A stretch of DNA of 64,000 nt from Lichenicoccus sp965213775 (GCA_965213775.1 CBDCAC010000004.1:1054001-1118000), one strand, 5' to 3'; positions 26,053-34,578 are shown, counted from the stretch's first letter. Notes: generated from the sequence alone by a model not told the origin. Numbers and translations are program-made.

Positions 26053-26838
26053 TCAGCCAGCGGCGCACCGCGGCGGCAACTCGTGCGCGATCGCGTCGGC
26101 GACGCTCCGGAGCCGCGGCATGAAGGTCTCGACCGCGTTGGCCAGCGTCATCGACGAGGCGAAGAAGGCGAGCGTCACGGTCGCCTCGCACGGACCATCG
26201 CGCAGGATCGGCACCGAGATCGCCGAGGTCTTGCCGGGATTGGCGGTATGGCGGATCCGATCGTGGATGCCGTAACCCTTGGCTCGGATCTCGCCGAGCA
26301 ACGAGCGGAGCCGCAGCGCTATCCTGTCGCCGGACGGCTGGTTGGTATGGCGGACATGCTCGATGACCTCCTCCTGCTCGTTGTCACCGCTGAAGGCCAG
26401 GTGGACCTTGCCGCTCGATGACTCCAGCAGCGGCATGGTGTAGCCGGGATGGTAGAGGTTGAGCGTGAACGGCGCGATGATGTGGGTGGACTCGCGGATC
26501 ATCATGCTCATGCCGACCCGCGTGCAGATGCTGATCGGCCAGCGCAGCTCCCGTGTCAGGCCGCAGATATGCTGGCGCGACACCTGCGCGAGTGCGTCGT
26601 CTGCCTGGAAGCCGACGCTCAGCGTCTTCACCAGCGCGGTCGGGCGATAGTGTTTGCGGGTCGCCTCGCGCTCGATCATCCGTTCCTCGATCAGGGTCTC
26701 GACGATCCGGCAGGTGGTCGGATAGGGCAGGTCACAGTGGCGGGCGATCTCCGTCATGCTGATGGACCGATGATGGTTGACCACCTGCAGCACGCGAAGC
26801 CCACGGCCTATCGCCCTGATACTGCCGTCGTTTTGCAT
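26053..26838 (-). CDS. IclR-family transcriptional regulator
   Basis: A 261-residue DNA-binding regulator. The N-terminal winged helix-turn-helix is clear (SISMTEIARHCDLPYPTT, then CRIVETLIEERMIERE) and the rest is the effector-binding GAF-like domain (MPLLESSSGKVHLAFSG, GKTSAISVPILRDG). Members sense small aromatic or aliphatic acids and control adjacent catabolic operons as repressors or activators. The start at 26838 has a GGAGGCGAGG ribosome site just upstream. It is on the same strand as, and 0.5 kb upstream of, the nine-gene operon, separated by the opposing DUF1330 gene, which makes it the likely pathway regulator. The 281 bases upstream of it (26839-27119) show no gene. Confidence 0.9.
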   Translation of the reverse strand: MQNDGSIRAIGRGLRVLQVVNHHRSISMTEIARHCDLPYPTTCRIVETLIEERMIEREATRKHYRPTALVKTLSVGFQADDALAQVSRQHICGLTRELRWPISICTRVGMSMMIRESTHIIAPFTLNLYHPGYTMPLLESSSGKVHLAFSGDNEQEEVIEHVRHTNQPSGDRIALRLRSLLGEIRAKGYGIHDRIRHTANPGKTSAISVPILRDGPCEATVTLAFFASSMTLANAVETFMPRLRSVADAIAHELPPRCAAG

Positions 26839-27124
26839 CACCTCGCCTCCTTCACGAGGGTTACAGGCCTCCCTGCGTCTTGCAGGATTCATGCCAGCAT
26901 AAACATGGTTGAGGCGGAAGATGCCAAGACGCGTCGGTGACCGGTTTGTGAACCGGCAGCGTCGATCGGCGCTGCGATCGTGGAAGCGCCAAGGCAGCAT
27001 TCGCGGCACGTCCCATGTGGCTCCGCCCATGGGGCCGCGACGCCGCAGGTCGGGTCTGATCTGTCGCCTTAGAAGCAGGCTCCCGAATACGAGACCTCCG
27101 GAGGCATTACGGGGGAGCGGCGAG

Positions 27125-27262
27125 ATGCGACGCAAGCATCAAAAACCGGAGGAGAGATCGTCGGCAAGTTGCGGCAGGTCGAGGTGCTGACGGCACAGGG
27201 CAGCCCGGTGATCGACATGGTTCGGGAAATCGGGGTGACGGAGGCGATCTACTACCGCTGGT
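27125..27262 (+). mobile_element. IS3-family OrfA fragment
   Basis: The first about 45 codons resemble IS3-group OrfA: MRRKHQKPEE, then after a one-base shift IVGKLRQVEVLTAQG, MVREIGVTEAIYYRW. This is the helix-turn-helix of the transposase N-terminus. Homology stops abruptly after YYRW and no OrfB follows, so it is an inactive fragment cut by the next element remnant. Confidence 0.7.
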
Positions 27263-27329
27263 TCTGTCAGCCTCGTGCCAGAACCAGGAGTCTTCTTCAT
27301 AGGGGCTCGCCAGGTCACGCACTCTGCAT

Positions 27330-27605
27330 GATCGCGAGTGCGACTCGGACGCTGTTGGCAAAGCGGGCGCGGCGGAAGCAAGCGGAGACGATCCGGTTGC
27401 AACGGTATCGGAGGCGGAGAAGGTCGCGGGGTTCGCCACGCTCTGTACAGACTTGGTGGCGTCGTAGCTCATGAAGCCTCGCATAGATCGGATGCTGCCT
27501 TCGACGACGCGATGGTGCTGCTCGAGGCGGTTCAGGTAGGCGCCGTCCCGGTGCCGGACGACCTTGCCCAGCATGCGCGGACCACCTTCGGATAGGAATT
27601 GTATC
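27330..27605 (-). mobile_element. IS6-family-like transposase C-terminal fragment
   Basis: On the minus strand the stretch GGPRMLGKVVRHRDGAYLNR, LEQHHRVVEGSIRSMRGF, MSYDATKS resembles the C-terminal part of IS6-family transposases, where YLNN-x-x-EQDH and the following RPM-x-GF motif carry the last catalytic Glu. Downstream residues shift frame and lose similarity. The fragment has neither N-terminus nor recognisable ends and is inactive. Confidence 0.55.
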
Positions 27606-27639
27606 CATCCTTCGTCACCCGACTCGGCCGGAAGCCCAC

Positions 27640-28035
27640 CCTTGGAATTCCTCGACACCGTCATCGACGCCATCCCGTATCGCATCCCTGTAGTGCTGAC
27701 TGACAGCGGCATCCAGTTCTGTCACCCGCCACGCTACCGCTCCGGTCCCACGGCACGGTTCAGCATGCACCTATTCGACAAGCCCTGCCGCCCACATGGC
27801 ATCGAGCACAGGCTGACGAAATCGAACCAGCCATGGAGCGACGGGCAAGTCGAACGCATGAACCGCACCATCAAGGACGTCACCGTCAAGCGATGTCACT
27901 ACGCTGACCACCGACAACTCGTGGCGCACCTGGAGCTGTTCCTGAACGCATACGATCGCGCCCGCAGGCTCAAGACCCTCTGGTCAGAACAGCCACACCG
28001 CTTCAGGCTCAACCCGTATCGCCACACCCCGGGAT
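27640..28035 (+). mobile_element. IS481-family transposase C-terminal fragment
   Basis: The frame contains LEFLDTVIDAIPYRIPVVL, TDSGIQFCHPPRYRSGP, HGIEHRLTKSNQPWSDGQVE, RMNRTIKDVTVKRCHY and FLNAYDRARRLKTL. This is the second half of an IS481-type DDE core with TD-x-G and the catalytic Glu in DGQVERMNR. The end is deleted (RLKTLWSEQPHRFRLNPYRH), joining two parts that are separated in intact elements, and the N-terminal half is absent. Inactive. Confidence 0.75.
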
Positions 28036-28038
28036 TAA

Positions 28039-28135
28039 GCACTTCGTCCGCCGCCCCTTGCGACAGATCACCCTCGGCGACCTGCGGGGTTTCAGGACAT
28101 CCTGGTCCAGCTTGCCGCCTCGACGCCGCGCCGTA
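28039..28135 (+). mobile_element. Tyrosine recombinase (integrase) N-terminal fragment
   Basis: Two frames joined by a one-base shift read HFVRRPLRQITLGDLRG then FQDILVQLAASTPRRSA. This resembles the SAM-like core-binding domain at the N-terminus of XerC/D-type or phage integrases. Only about 32 codons remain, so the call is tentative. Confidence 0.4.
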
Positions 28136-28179
28136 GCGCCATATGACACCGGCACGATATGACGACGTGCCTCGCCAAT

Positions 28180-28295
28180 GCGCGACCAGATCGGTCAGCG
28201 CCCGCGCTGCTTCAGTGAAAACGGGCCTAGGTTCCGGCTGGATGCGCTCAGCGCAGAGCGCGATCACCCTGGCGTCAAGGGTGTCGGTTTAGCGA
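28180..28295 (-). mobile_element. IS110-family transposase fragment
   Basis: On the minus strand TDTLDARVIALCAERIQPEP followed by RPVFTEAARALTDLVA is the well-known linker region of IS110-family (DEDD) transposases, where TDA-x-DA-x-x-IA precedes the helical domain. About 38 codons remain. Neither the RuvC-like catalytic part nor the C-terminal domain is present. Confidence 0.65.
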
Positions 28296-28333
28296 GCTGA
28301 CCGCAGGCGCGAGCCCCGGCGCGAACGCTTTGC

Positions 28334-28465
28334 GATCGAGCATGCGCAGCCAAAGCGCGGAGACGGGCGTGAATGGCGATGGCCGAAGGCTCGGACGGGA
28401 CAGTCATTAATCGTCATCTGCAGGTCTAGCAACCGGAGCCACTCGCGCCGCTCAGCCGGCACGCT
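28334..28465 (-). pseudogene. Remnant of an aldehyde dehydrogenase (copy of the 9290-10762 type)
   Basis: Two blocks match the aldehyde dehydrogenase gene at 9290-10762 at the DNA level by eye. Positions 28334-28400 correspond to about 10138-10202, and 28408-28465 to about 10676-10735 (shared TCGTCATCTGCAGGTC, GGAGCCACTC). The about 470 bases between them in the intact gene are deleted here, and the rest of the gene is missing. This is the first of three remnants that keep the gene order of the intact locus. Confidence 0.65.
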
Positions 28466-28526
28466 GCCAGAAGCCTGTTAGACGATTGACATGATCGATC
28501 CTCCAGGCGTTGGTTCGTTCCGGAAT

Positions 28527-29519
28527 TTACCGGTAGAGCAGCTTCAAGCCTTGGCCGGGCCAGGGAACCGCCGCGATCCGGCCAGTCTGGCTCAGCGTCA
28601 CGTAGAGCGTCCTCAGATCCCGACCGCCGAAGGCGCAGTTTGTGACCGCGCGATCCGGAAGGACGATCTCGCCGATGACGGTGCCGTCTGGCGCGAGCCT
28701 CAGTATCTTCCCGGCCAGGACGGCGGCAACCACTAAGGTGCCGTCGGCCTCGACGCACATGGAGTCGAAGATCATGTTGCCGCCAAGGCTGGCGACGAGG
28801 GTCATGTCGGGCCTGCCGTCGCGTTGCGCGAGCTGGCCGGGGCCCACGATCCGGAAGCTGACAAGCTGGCGCGTGAGGCTCAGCGTCACGTAGAGCGTTC
28901 TGCGGTCGGGCGAGAGCGCCACACCGTTCGGCGTCGTCAGCGGATAGACCATCTCGCGCACGTCGGAACCGTCCGGTCGCGCCCAGTACAGGCCGCCATG
29001 GTCGGTGAACCGGGGATGGATCTTCCCGGTGTCGGTGAACCAGAATCCACCGAAGCTGTCGAACACGATGTCGTCCGGAGCCTTGAGCCGCTTGCCGTGA
29101 ACGGAGGTGTAGAGCGTCTTGAACGTCCCGGTCCGAAGGTCGACCCGCTGGACCGAACCGCCTTCGTACCTGGCTGGAATCGAGAACGTCGTCCTGGCGC
29201 CCGTCTGCCGGATGATGAGGCCGCCATTGTTGACGACGTAGCACGCGCCGTCAGGCCCGATCGCAGCTCCATTGGGGCCGCCGCCCAGCCGGCTGACGAT
29301 GGACGCGGTGCCGTCCCTGTCGATCCGCGAGAGCGTTCCGCGCGCGATCTCGACGCACATCAGCGTGCCGTTTGAGAACACTATTGGTCCCTCGGGGAAC
29401 ATCAATCCATGCGCCACGATATCGAAACTGGATGGAGTCCCGGCGATGCTCGCATCGAACGCGGGCAGATCGGCAGCCGTCGCGATCGCCGTGACCATGA
29501 GGTCCCGCCGTTTCATCAT
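28527..29519 (-). CDS. SMP-30/gluconolactonase/LRE family protein
   Basis: A 330-residue six-bladed beta-propeller expected to hydrolyse lactones, or an unknown ester, using a bound divalent metal. Landmarks are GLMFPEGPIVFSNGTL (metal-binding Glu), GGPNGAAIGPDGACYVVNNG, KAPDDIVFDSFGGFWFTD, LTTPNGVALSPDRRTLYVTL and DRAVTNCAFGGRD. The N-terminus MMKRRDLMVTAIATAADLP has a twin Arg and a short hydrophobic stretch that might be a weak Tat signal. I start at 29519; a version 42 bases longer would run into the receptor remnant. It is the only intact gene in a 4-kb stretch of dead ones, lying between remnants of an aldehyde dehydrogenase and a TonB receptor, which suggests it once belonged to that locus and is still selected. 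Confidence 0.87.
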   Translation of the reverse strand: MMKRRDLMVTAIATAADLPAFDASIAGTPSSFDIVAHGLMFPEGPIVFSNGTLMCVEIARGTLSRIDRDGTASIVSRLGGGPNGAAIGPDGACYVVNNGGLIIRQTGARTTFSIPARYEGGSVQRVDLRTGTFKTLYTSVHGKRLKAPDDIVFDSFGGFWFTDTGKIHPRFTDHGGLYWARPDGSDVREMVYPLTTPNGVALSPDRRTLYVTLSLTRQLVSFRIVGPGQLAQRDGRPDMTLVASLGGNMIFDSMCVEADGTLVVAAVLAGKILRLAPDGTVIGEIVLPDRAVTNCAFGGRDLRTLYVTLSQTGRIAAVPWPGQGLKLLYR

Positions 29520-29535
29520 GCCGACATGTCGCGAA

Positions 29536-29608
29536 TCAGAGCCCGGCATGCATCCGGACACTGTAATGAGGCTTCCCGGCAGCGCTCAGCAGGATATCGT
29601 ACTCCCTC
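29536..29608 (-). pseudogene. Remnant of a TonB-dependent receptor 3' end
   Basis: About 72 bases match, by eye, the last codons of the receptor gene at 10838 (shared CCGGCATGCA, CAGCAGG and TCGTA blocks; the terminal Phe codon and stop correspond). The rest of the about 2.4-kb gene is absent: the sequence passes directly into the equivalent of the receptor's upstream region at 29609-29735. A large internal deletion explains this. Confidence 0.6.
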
Positions 29609-29759
29609 CTCCAAGATGAGCTCTGAGAAGGGATACCCTGACGATCGTCTCGTGCCAACAAGGACGCTTGGTTTCTCCGCTTGACGATCATGCCAGAACG
29701 GACATTGAAAAGAATCCTCTAGGCTGAGCCTTGACCTGGTGCAGGGCAGCGCCCTGGCC

Positions 29760-29825
29760 TTAAGGCTTGCCCCGCAACGGAGTATCCATCGGTGTGATCG
29801 GCTCGCCGTGATCCGGATGCGGGTA
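29760..29825 (-). pseudogene. Remnant of an M24-family gene 3' end
   Basis: The minus strand encodes EPITPMDTPLRGKP here, matching the C-terminus of the intact M24 protein at 13474 (EPITSMDTRLRVKALA). It lies at the right place relative to the receptor remnant and conserved intergenic segment, in the same order as the intact locus. Beyond 29825 the similarity ends. The stretch 29826-30010 shows nothing I can recognise. Confidence 0.6.
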
Positions 29826-30009
29826 GCTGTCGCCGGTCCTGGCCATGTTGGGCGCGTAGATTGGCAATCCTGTAATCTTGCCATCAATGGTTGCAGCTGG
29901 CATCCCGACCCCGGCAGCAGATGCAGCATGATCAGGGACGTGCCGGTAATACAGTTGCCGGTGCTGCAAGCCGACAAAACTGCGGCGTATCCGGATTACA
30001 CAGACCTTC

Positions 30010-30290
30010 TATCAAATCTCAGCATGATCTGGCCAATGCCCGGCCGTCGTTGCTGGGCCAACGCAGGCGCCTCTAGCGTCGCATTGATGGCCGCAGTGGT
30101 GCCATATATGAAGAAGGCGACATCGTAGATAGCGCACACTGCATTCACACCAGCCGTAAGCCTTCAGAACTGTCTGGGAGGTCGAGGAGCGCTTTCGCTG
30201 CCAGAAGGCCTCGTCTCCCCGTCCAGTAGCAGACTGGTATAGGTGCCGCCAATCGTTGAAATTGATACGCGACGATAGTTTCGTTGGTGA
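30010..30290 (-). pseudogene. Hydantoinase A-like N-terminal remnant
   Basis: On the minus strand, VSISTIGGTYTSLLLDGETR is followed, past a stop, by VNAVCAIYDVAFFIYGTTAA and INATLEAPALAQQRR. Spacing and motifs fit the N-terminus of hydantoinase/oxoprolinase HyuA proteins (IGGTFTD...HGTT-x-ATNALLER). The Asp residues of the phosphate motif are changed and stops interrupt it, so it is dead. Similarity is short, so the family call is tentative. Position 30291 to about 30560 shows no gene. Confidence 0.45.
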
Positions 30291-30579
30291 ACGCGCAGTC
30301 GACAACCTACCGTTATGGCGGAGTCCATCCGCTCTCCTAAGGATACGACTTTTTGTCTGGCTGAGACCCGGGATGAGCCAGTTCGAGTTGATCGCGCCAC
30401 TGTTGCGCTGGGTCCGTCTCCACCGAGTTCATCAGCACGCCGTCGCAATCACGCGGGCAGACTTCATGCTGTTGACGATGTGGAAGGCGGAAAAGCTTCG
30501 GTTCCGGCGGTCAGGAGGCACCGGCCGCCCGCAAGCCAGTAAGCACCTCACCGAGATCGGTAACATAGAACACGAGCGG

Positions 30580-30720
30580 TGAGTTCCACGACACGATTGC
30601 CGCCACCACGCCTACCGGCTTGCGTAAGGTCCAGGCATGCACCTGTTTCCCTGCCGGTTGGTAGTTGATGGAGGTGTCGATACTCCGGCGCGTAGGGAAG
30701 ACGGGTCCGTGGCATCTGGA
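30580..30720 (-). pseudogene. Aldehyde dehydrogenase fragment, third type
   Basis: INYQPAGKQVHAWTLRKPVG and VVAAIVSWNSPL are the segment of an aldehyde dehydrogenase before and through the cofactor-binding PWN motif (here SWN). The sequence differs from both intact aldehyde dehydrogenases in the window and resembles the betaine/benzaldehyde type. It ends a few codons after SPL, and nothing of the catalytic Cys part is present. Confidence 0.6.
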
Positions 30721-30734
30721 CACCTCATGCAAAA

Positions 30735-31351
30735 GCATCAGCAGTGTCCACTAAATCGGGGCAATGCCAGTCGCCCTGCATGATCGGACCGTGGACGATC
30801 TGATACCGGTGCCGGCCGTCGACCGTGGTGGCGGTGTTGGGGACCGTCACCGGATCGATACCCGGCTCGGCGCTCCTGTTGCGTCCGGGAAAGACGATCG
30901 GGGTCGCCGAGCGGGTTGTCGGATGTCCAGCCGCGAGGAAGGCACGACGTATCGCATCAGGCGGCACCCGATCGGTCCCACACGCGATCGGCCAGGAATC
31001 GGTCGAGAACGAAGCTGGCCGGCACCGGAGCTGATGTCTTCAGCAGAGCGAGATCGAGTGCCGGATCATCGGGAAATGCCACGAGGCTAGCCTTGGTCGC
31101 CTTGAAGCCTCGGCCCGCGATCGAGATGCGACGGCACGCGTGGACGACATGCCGGTTGGTCAGGATCTAGCCGGGCGGTCGATGACGAAGCCGCTGCCCC
31201 AGGCGGCGCCGAAGGCGAACACCGGCGGTGGTCCGGAAATCAAGCGCAGGCCAGGAAGCGGCAGGATTTCGTATGCGCCGACGACGAGGAGCGCGCCCGG
31301 CGCCAGGATACCCGATCCCATCAGCTTCAAAACACGCCGCCGTCTGATCAT
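30735..31351 (-). pseudogene. Trypsin-like (HtrA-type) serine protease, decayed
   Basis: A gene of about 200 codons can be pieced together. The start is an Arg-rich leader and hydrophobic segment (MIRRRRVLKLMGSGILAPGA, 31351 downward), then AFGAAWGSGFVIDRPAR. A one-base shift leads to ILTNRHVVHACRRISI with the catalytic His and DDPALDLALLKTSAP with the catalytic Asp. Near 30760 comes IVHGPIMQGDWHCPDLVDT, where intact relatives have GDSG-x-PL; the nucleophile Ser is lost. Frameshifts and the missing Ser show inactivity. It was probably an exported, membrane-anchored protease. Confidence 0.6.
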
Positions 31352-31585
31352 CCGGTCCTGCTCCAGGTGGGCTGACGGTACGTGGCATCGTCACGTTATC
31401 GAAAGACAGTCACGCTTGCACGGTCTCGGGTCATGAACTCGCTCATGCCAGATCCCGGTAGGCCGTTTCCATGCCCTGGGCGCGCGCCGCCTGCGGCTCG
31501 TCGACGTCACCGGACGGCCGCAGCAGCGGATCTCGCGCTGGCTCGGCCGGCACACGCCGTACCGGAAAGGCCCGCGCCGCCGCCG

Positions 31586-33151
31586 TCACGTCGGCAGCGC
31601 GGGCGCCCCGCGTCCCAGGAATGCCGCGGCGGTGCGCAGGCTGAGCGCCATGATGGTCAGCGCCGGGTTGGCCGCAAGCGAGCTCGGGAACACCGAGTTG
31701 TCGCAGATCCACAGGTTCGGCACGTCGAAGCTGCGCCCCGTGGGGTTCACCACCGCGCGGTCCGGGTCGGTGCCCATGCGGCAGGTGCCGATGGTGTGCG
31801 CCGCCCGCTCCATCGACCAGATGTCGCTCGCCCCCGCCGCCTGCCAAACCGCGGTCATGAACGCGACGGCGTGTTGGCTCATCGCCCGCTCGCTGGGACC
31901 GTAGCTGAACCGCACCCGCGGCTTGCGCATGCCCGTCTCGTCGACCTCGTCGGACAGCTCCAGGTAGTTGCCCGGCTGCGGCAGGCACTCGCCGTTGATG
32001 CCGATCCCGGCGGTGTGGTTGTAGGTCTGCAGCGCGTCGACCAGGCGCTGCCCCCACAGCCCGCGGGCACGCGCCACCTGGTTGGCCCAGGTGACCGGCA
32101 CGATGCCCAGGCTCTGCACCAGGTAGCCGCCGGAGAAGCCGGCGTCCGGCACCCGCACCATGTCCTCGGTGATCAGCGAGGCGGGGAACCCCTTGTTCGG
32201 ACGCATCTCCTGCTCGAACGTGCCCCAGACCTGGGTCGCGACGTGGGCCATGTAGTTGCGGCCGACCTGCCCGCTCGAGTTGGCGAGGCCGAGATGCAGC
32301 AGCAGCCGCGGCGTCTCGATCGCGCCGGCGCACAGCAACACCGCGCCGCAGCGCTGCCGGTGGTCGACGCCGTCCCGGCGGTACACCACGGCGGTGATGC
32401 GGCCGCTCGCGTCGCGCTCGACGTCGTGGGCGAGGCAGCCGGGACGGATCTCCGCCCCCGCCGCCACCGCCTCGGGCAGGTAGGTGACGTCCATGCTGGT
32501 CTTGGCGCCGATGCGGCAGCCCTGGTGGCAGTAGCCGCAGGCGATGCAGCCCTGGCGCACGGAACCGCCGGGGGCCGCGAGGTCACGCGAGACCACCGCC
32601 ACCGGGGCGACGGCGCTGCGCACGCCGAGTGCCGCGCAGCCCGCCTGCATCATCTGCGCCGGCGCATTGAGCGGCACCGGCGGCAGAGGATAGCGCCGCG
32701 CCGGGTCCCAGGGGTAGTCGGCGGGGCCGGAGACGCCGATGGAGGCCTCGACGCTGCGGTAGTACGGCAGCAGCTCCTCGTAATCGAGCGGCCAGTCCTC
32801 GCCCACGCCGAGCTCGCTGCGGATGCGCAGGTCGCGCGCGTCCGCACGCGGCGCGTAGGCGCCCCAGTGCAGCGTGGAGCCGCCGACGCCGGTGCCGCTG
32901 TTGTTGGCGCCGAACGCCTGCGGCATCTCGCCGGCACTCAGCCGCTCGCCGAGCCAGTAGATCTCGGCAGCCGCGATCTCGTCGGCGGCGAAATCCTCCG
33001 GGTTCCAGTTGCGTCCCGCCTCCAGCGCCACCACGCGCAGCCCGGCGCGGGCCAGTTCCGCCAGCAGCGGCGCGCCGCCGGCGCCGGTGCCGATCACCAC
33101 CGCGTCCACCGTTTCGCCGGCACTGTAGCGGCGCATCGCATCGAGCCTCAT
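31586..33151 (-). CDS. GMC family oxidoreductase
   Basis: A 521-residue flavoprotein dehydrogenase/oxidase acting on an alcohol or sugar. The FAD-binding motif is VDAVVIGTGAGGAPLLAELA at the N-terminus, the second FAD contact is TGVGGSTLHWGAYAP, and the C-terminus carries the conserved His and Asn (RAAHTIGTCRMGTDP, NPALTIMALSLRTAAAF). A Cys-rich stretch CIACGYCHQGCRIGAKTSMD in the middle is typical of the gluconate-dehydrogenase-like subset. No signal peptide is seen. Its ATG overlaps the stop of the upstream fusion gene by four bases. That gene carries a gluconate 2-dehydrogenase subunit 3 domain, the usual partner of such flavoproteins. No cytochrome subunit is encoded nearby, so the electron acceptor is unclear. 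Confidence 0.9.
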   Translation of the reverse strand: MRLDAMRRYSAGETVDAVVIGTGAGGAPLLAELARAGLRVVALEAGRNWNPEDFAADEIAAAEIYWLGERLSAGEMPQAFGANNSGTGVGGSTLHWGAYAPRADARDLRIRSELGVGEDWPLDYEELLPYYRSVEASIGVSGPADYPWDPARRYPLPPVPLNAPAQMMQAGCAALGVRSAVAPVAVVSRDLAAPGGSVRQGCIACGYCHQGCRIGAKTSMDVTYLPEAVAAGAEIRPGCLAHDVERDASGRITAVVYRRDGVDHRQRCGAVLLCAGAIETPRLLLHLGLANSSGQVGRNYMAHVATQVWGTFEQEMRPNKGFPASLITEDMVRVPDAGFSGGYLVQSLGIVPVTWANQVARARGLWGQRLVDALQTYNHTAGIGINGECLPQPGNYLELSDEVDETGMRKPRVRFSYGPSERAMSQHAVAFMTAVWQAAGASDIWSMERAAHTIGTCRMGTDPDRAVVNPTGRSFDVPNLWICDNSVFPSSLAANPALTIMALSLRTAAAFLGRGAPALPT

Positions 33152-34578
33152 CGCGCGGGCGCCGATGCGGCCAGCGGTTCCCAGTCTTCCCGCTCCCCGG
33201 CGCCGATGCGGGTGAAGCCGCTCTTGCCCGGCCCGTCGCCGCCATAGCCGATGCCGCCATAGCCCAGGCGCGCCAGCGTCGCCGGATGCGCCACGTACGC
33301 CTTGACCGCCTCGGCGCGCAGATCCTCGAACCACAGCCGCATCTGCGCCGCGTCCAGCAGCTCCGGATCGGCCTCGGCCCCGAGGCTGCCGGCGGCGGCG
33401 CGTTCCAGCAGCGCGTCCTGCGCCTCGCCGTCGAGCCCGGCGAAGTGCTGGCCGTACGATGCCCGTGCCTGCTGGTCCAGCGTGCGCAGCCCGGCCCGGC
33501 AGGCCTGCGCGTCGGGCGGCAGCAGGTCGTAGCGCCAGCCGTCGCCGGTGCCCGACGCGAGCAGCCGATCGAGGCGCGCCGCGAGGTCGATGCGCGGACC
33601 CGCCGGCTGCGGCAGCACACGGTCGATGGCGGCGCGCAGCACCGCGAGCTGCTCCACGCTCATGCAGACCGGGGTGTATCCCGGATCATCGGGCCGGGCG
33701 CGATCCAGCAGCAGCGCCCGGGTCCTGGCGCTGACCCGGGGGGAGTCGATCAGCGCCCGGTAGGCGTCGTCGATGACCGGCGCCGCGGCCGGCTCGGTCG
33801 CGAGGCCGCCGGCATGCGCCTCGATCAGGCGCGCCACCGCCTCGGTCCGCTCCATCGGCAGCAGGTGCCCAGCACCGGCCAGCGTCACCAGCCGCGCCTG
33901 GGCGAAGTGCGGCGCGACCAGGCTGCGCTGCGCCGCCGGCCCGAGTGCGGGGTCGCGCTCGCCCGCGATCAGCAGCGTGGGCGTACGCAGCACGCCGACC
34001 CGCGCCGACCAGTCCTCGCGGCTGCCGCCCTCCAGCCAGGCCAGCCACGCCGCCCGGTTGAGTCGCAGCACGTCGCCGACCGCGCGCTCGTTGAGCGGCC
34101 GGTCCAGCCTGGCGCCGACATTGCCGTCGATATAGCCCTGCGCCTCGTCGCGATGCCGATCCGGCTCGCCGCCGAACCAGCCCATCATCGCCTGCCGCTG
34201 CTCGTCCGCCATCGGTTCGGGGCCGGGCGGCGAGCCGGCCAGCAGCACCAGGCCGGCGAGCCCCCGCAGGCCAGGCTCCCCGTCCTCGGCGCGTCGCGCC
34301 AGCACGGCGGCCACCTTGGCGCCCATGCTGTGGCCGGCGAGCATCCAGCGCGCCGGCGCCTCGCGCGCGATCACGCCGGCGACGCGGTCCGCCATCTCCC
34401 GCACCGAGTAGCCGACGACGTGCGCGGCGTCGCCGAAGCCCGGCAGGTCGATCGTCACGCAGCGCAGCGATCCGGACAGCAGCCGGGTCATCGGTTGCCA
34501 TCCCTCGGCGCTGCCGCCCAGGAAATGCAGGCAGAACAGGGTGGGGCGGTCGGGACTGGAGGGTCCGGGCTCGGGCAT
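33148..34578 (-). CDS. Alpha/beta hydrolase fused to a gluconate 2-dehydrogenase subunit 3-like domain
   Basis: A 476-residue two-domain protein. Residues about 1-260 are an alpha/beta hydrolase with oxyanion region FCLHFLGGSAEGWQ, nucleophile Ser in LAGHSMGAKVAAVLARR, catalytic Asp in IAGERDPALGP and His in AGAGHLLPMERT. Residues about 285-476 resemble the gluconate 2-dehydrogenase subunit 3 family (MSVEQLAVLRAAIDRVLPQP, LRAEAVKAYVAHPATLARLG, YGGIGYGGDGPGKSGF). Stand-alone subunit 3 proteins usually carry a Tat signal; this one has none. The frame is continuous, with no stop at the junction, so fusion is not an artefact of calling. The start at 34578 is chosen before the hydrolase fold; an ATG 19 codons earlier is possible. 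It is coupled to the GMC flavoprotein by a four-base overlap. Confidence 0.85.
   Translation of the reverse strand: MPEPGPSSPDRPTLFCLHFLGGSAEGWQPMTRLLSGSLRCVTIDLPGFGDAAHVVGYSVREMADRVAGVIAREAPARWMLAGHSMGAKVAAVLARRAEDGEPGLRGLAGLVLLAGSPPGPEPMADEQRQAMMGWFGGEPDRHRDEAQGYIDGNVGARLDRPLNERAVGDVLRLNRAAWLAWLEGGSREDWSARVGVLRTPTLLIAGERDPALGPAAQRSLVAPHFAQARLVTLAGAGHLLPMERTEAVARLIEAHAGGLATEPAAAPVIDDAYRALIDSPRVSARTRALLLDRARPDDPGYTPVCMSVEQLAVLRAAIDRVLPQPAGPRIDLAARLDRLLASGTGDGWRYDLLPPDAQACRAGLRTLDQQARASYGQHFAGLDGEAQDALLERAAAGSLGAEADPELLDAAQMRLWFEDLRAEAVKAYVAHPATLARLGYGGIGYGGDGPGKSGFTRIGAGEREDWEPLAASAPAR

Noticed and set aside
31443..31585. Possible small minus-strand gene after the GMC oxidoreductase
   Set aside because: An open frame exists, but there is no start signal, motif or independent evidence; it is the tail of a shadow frame.
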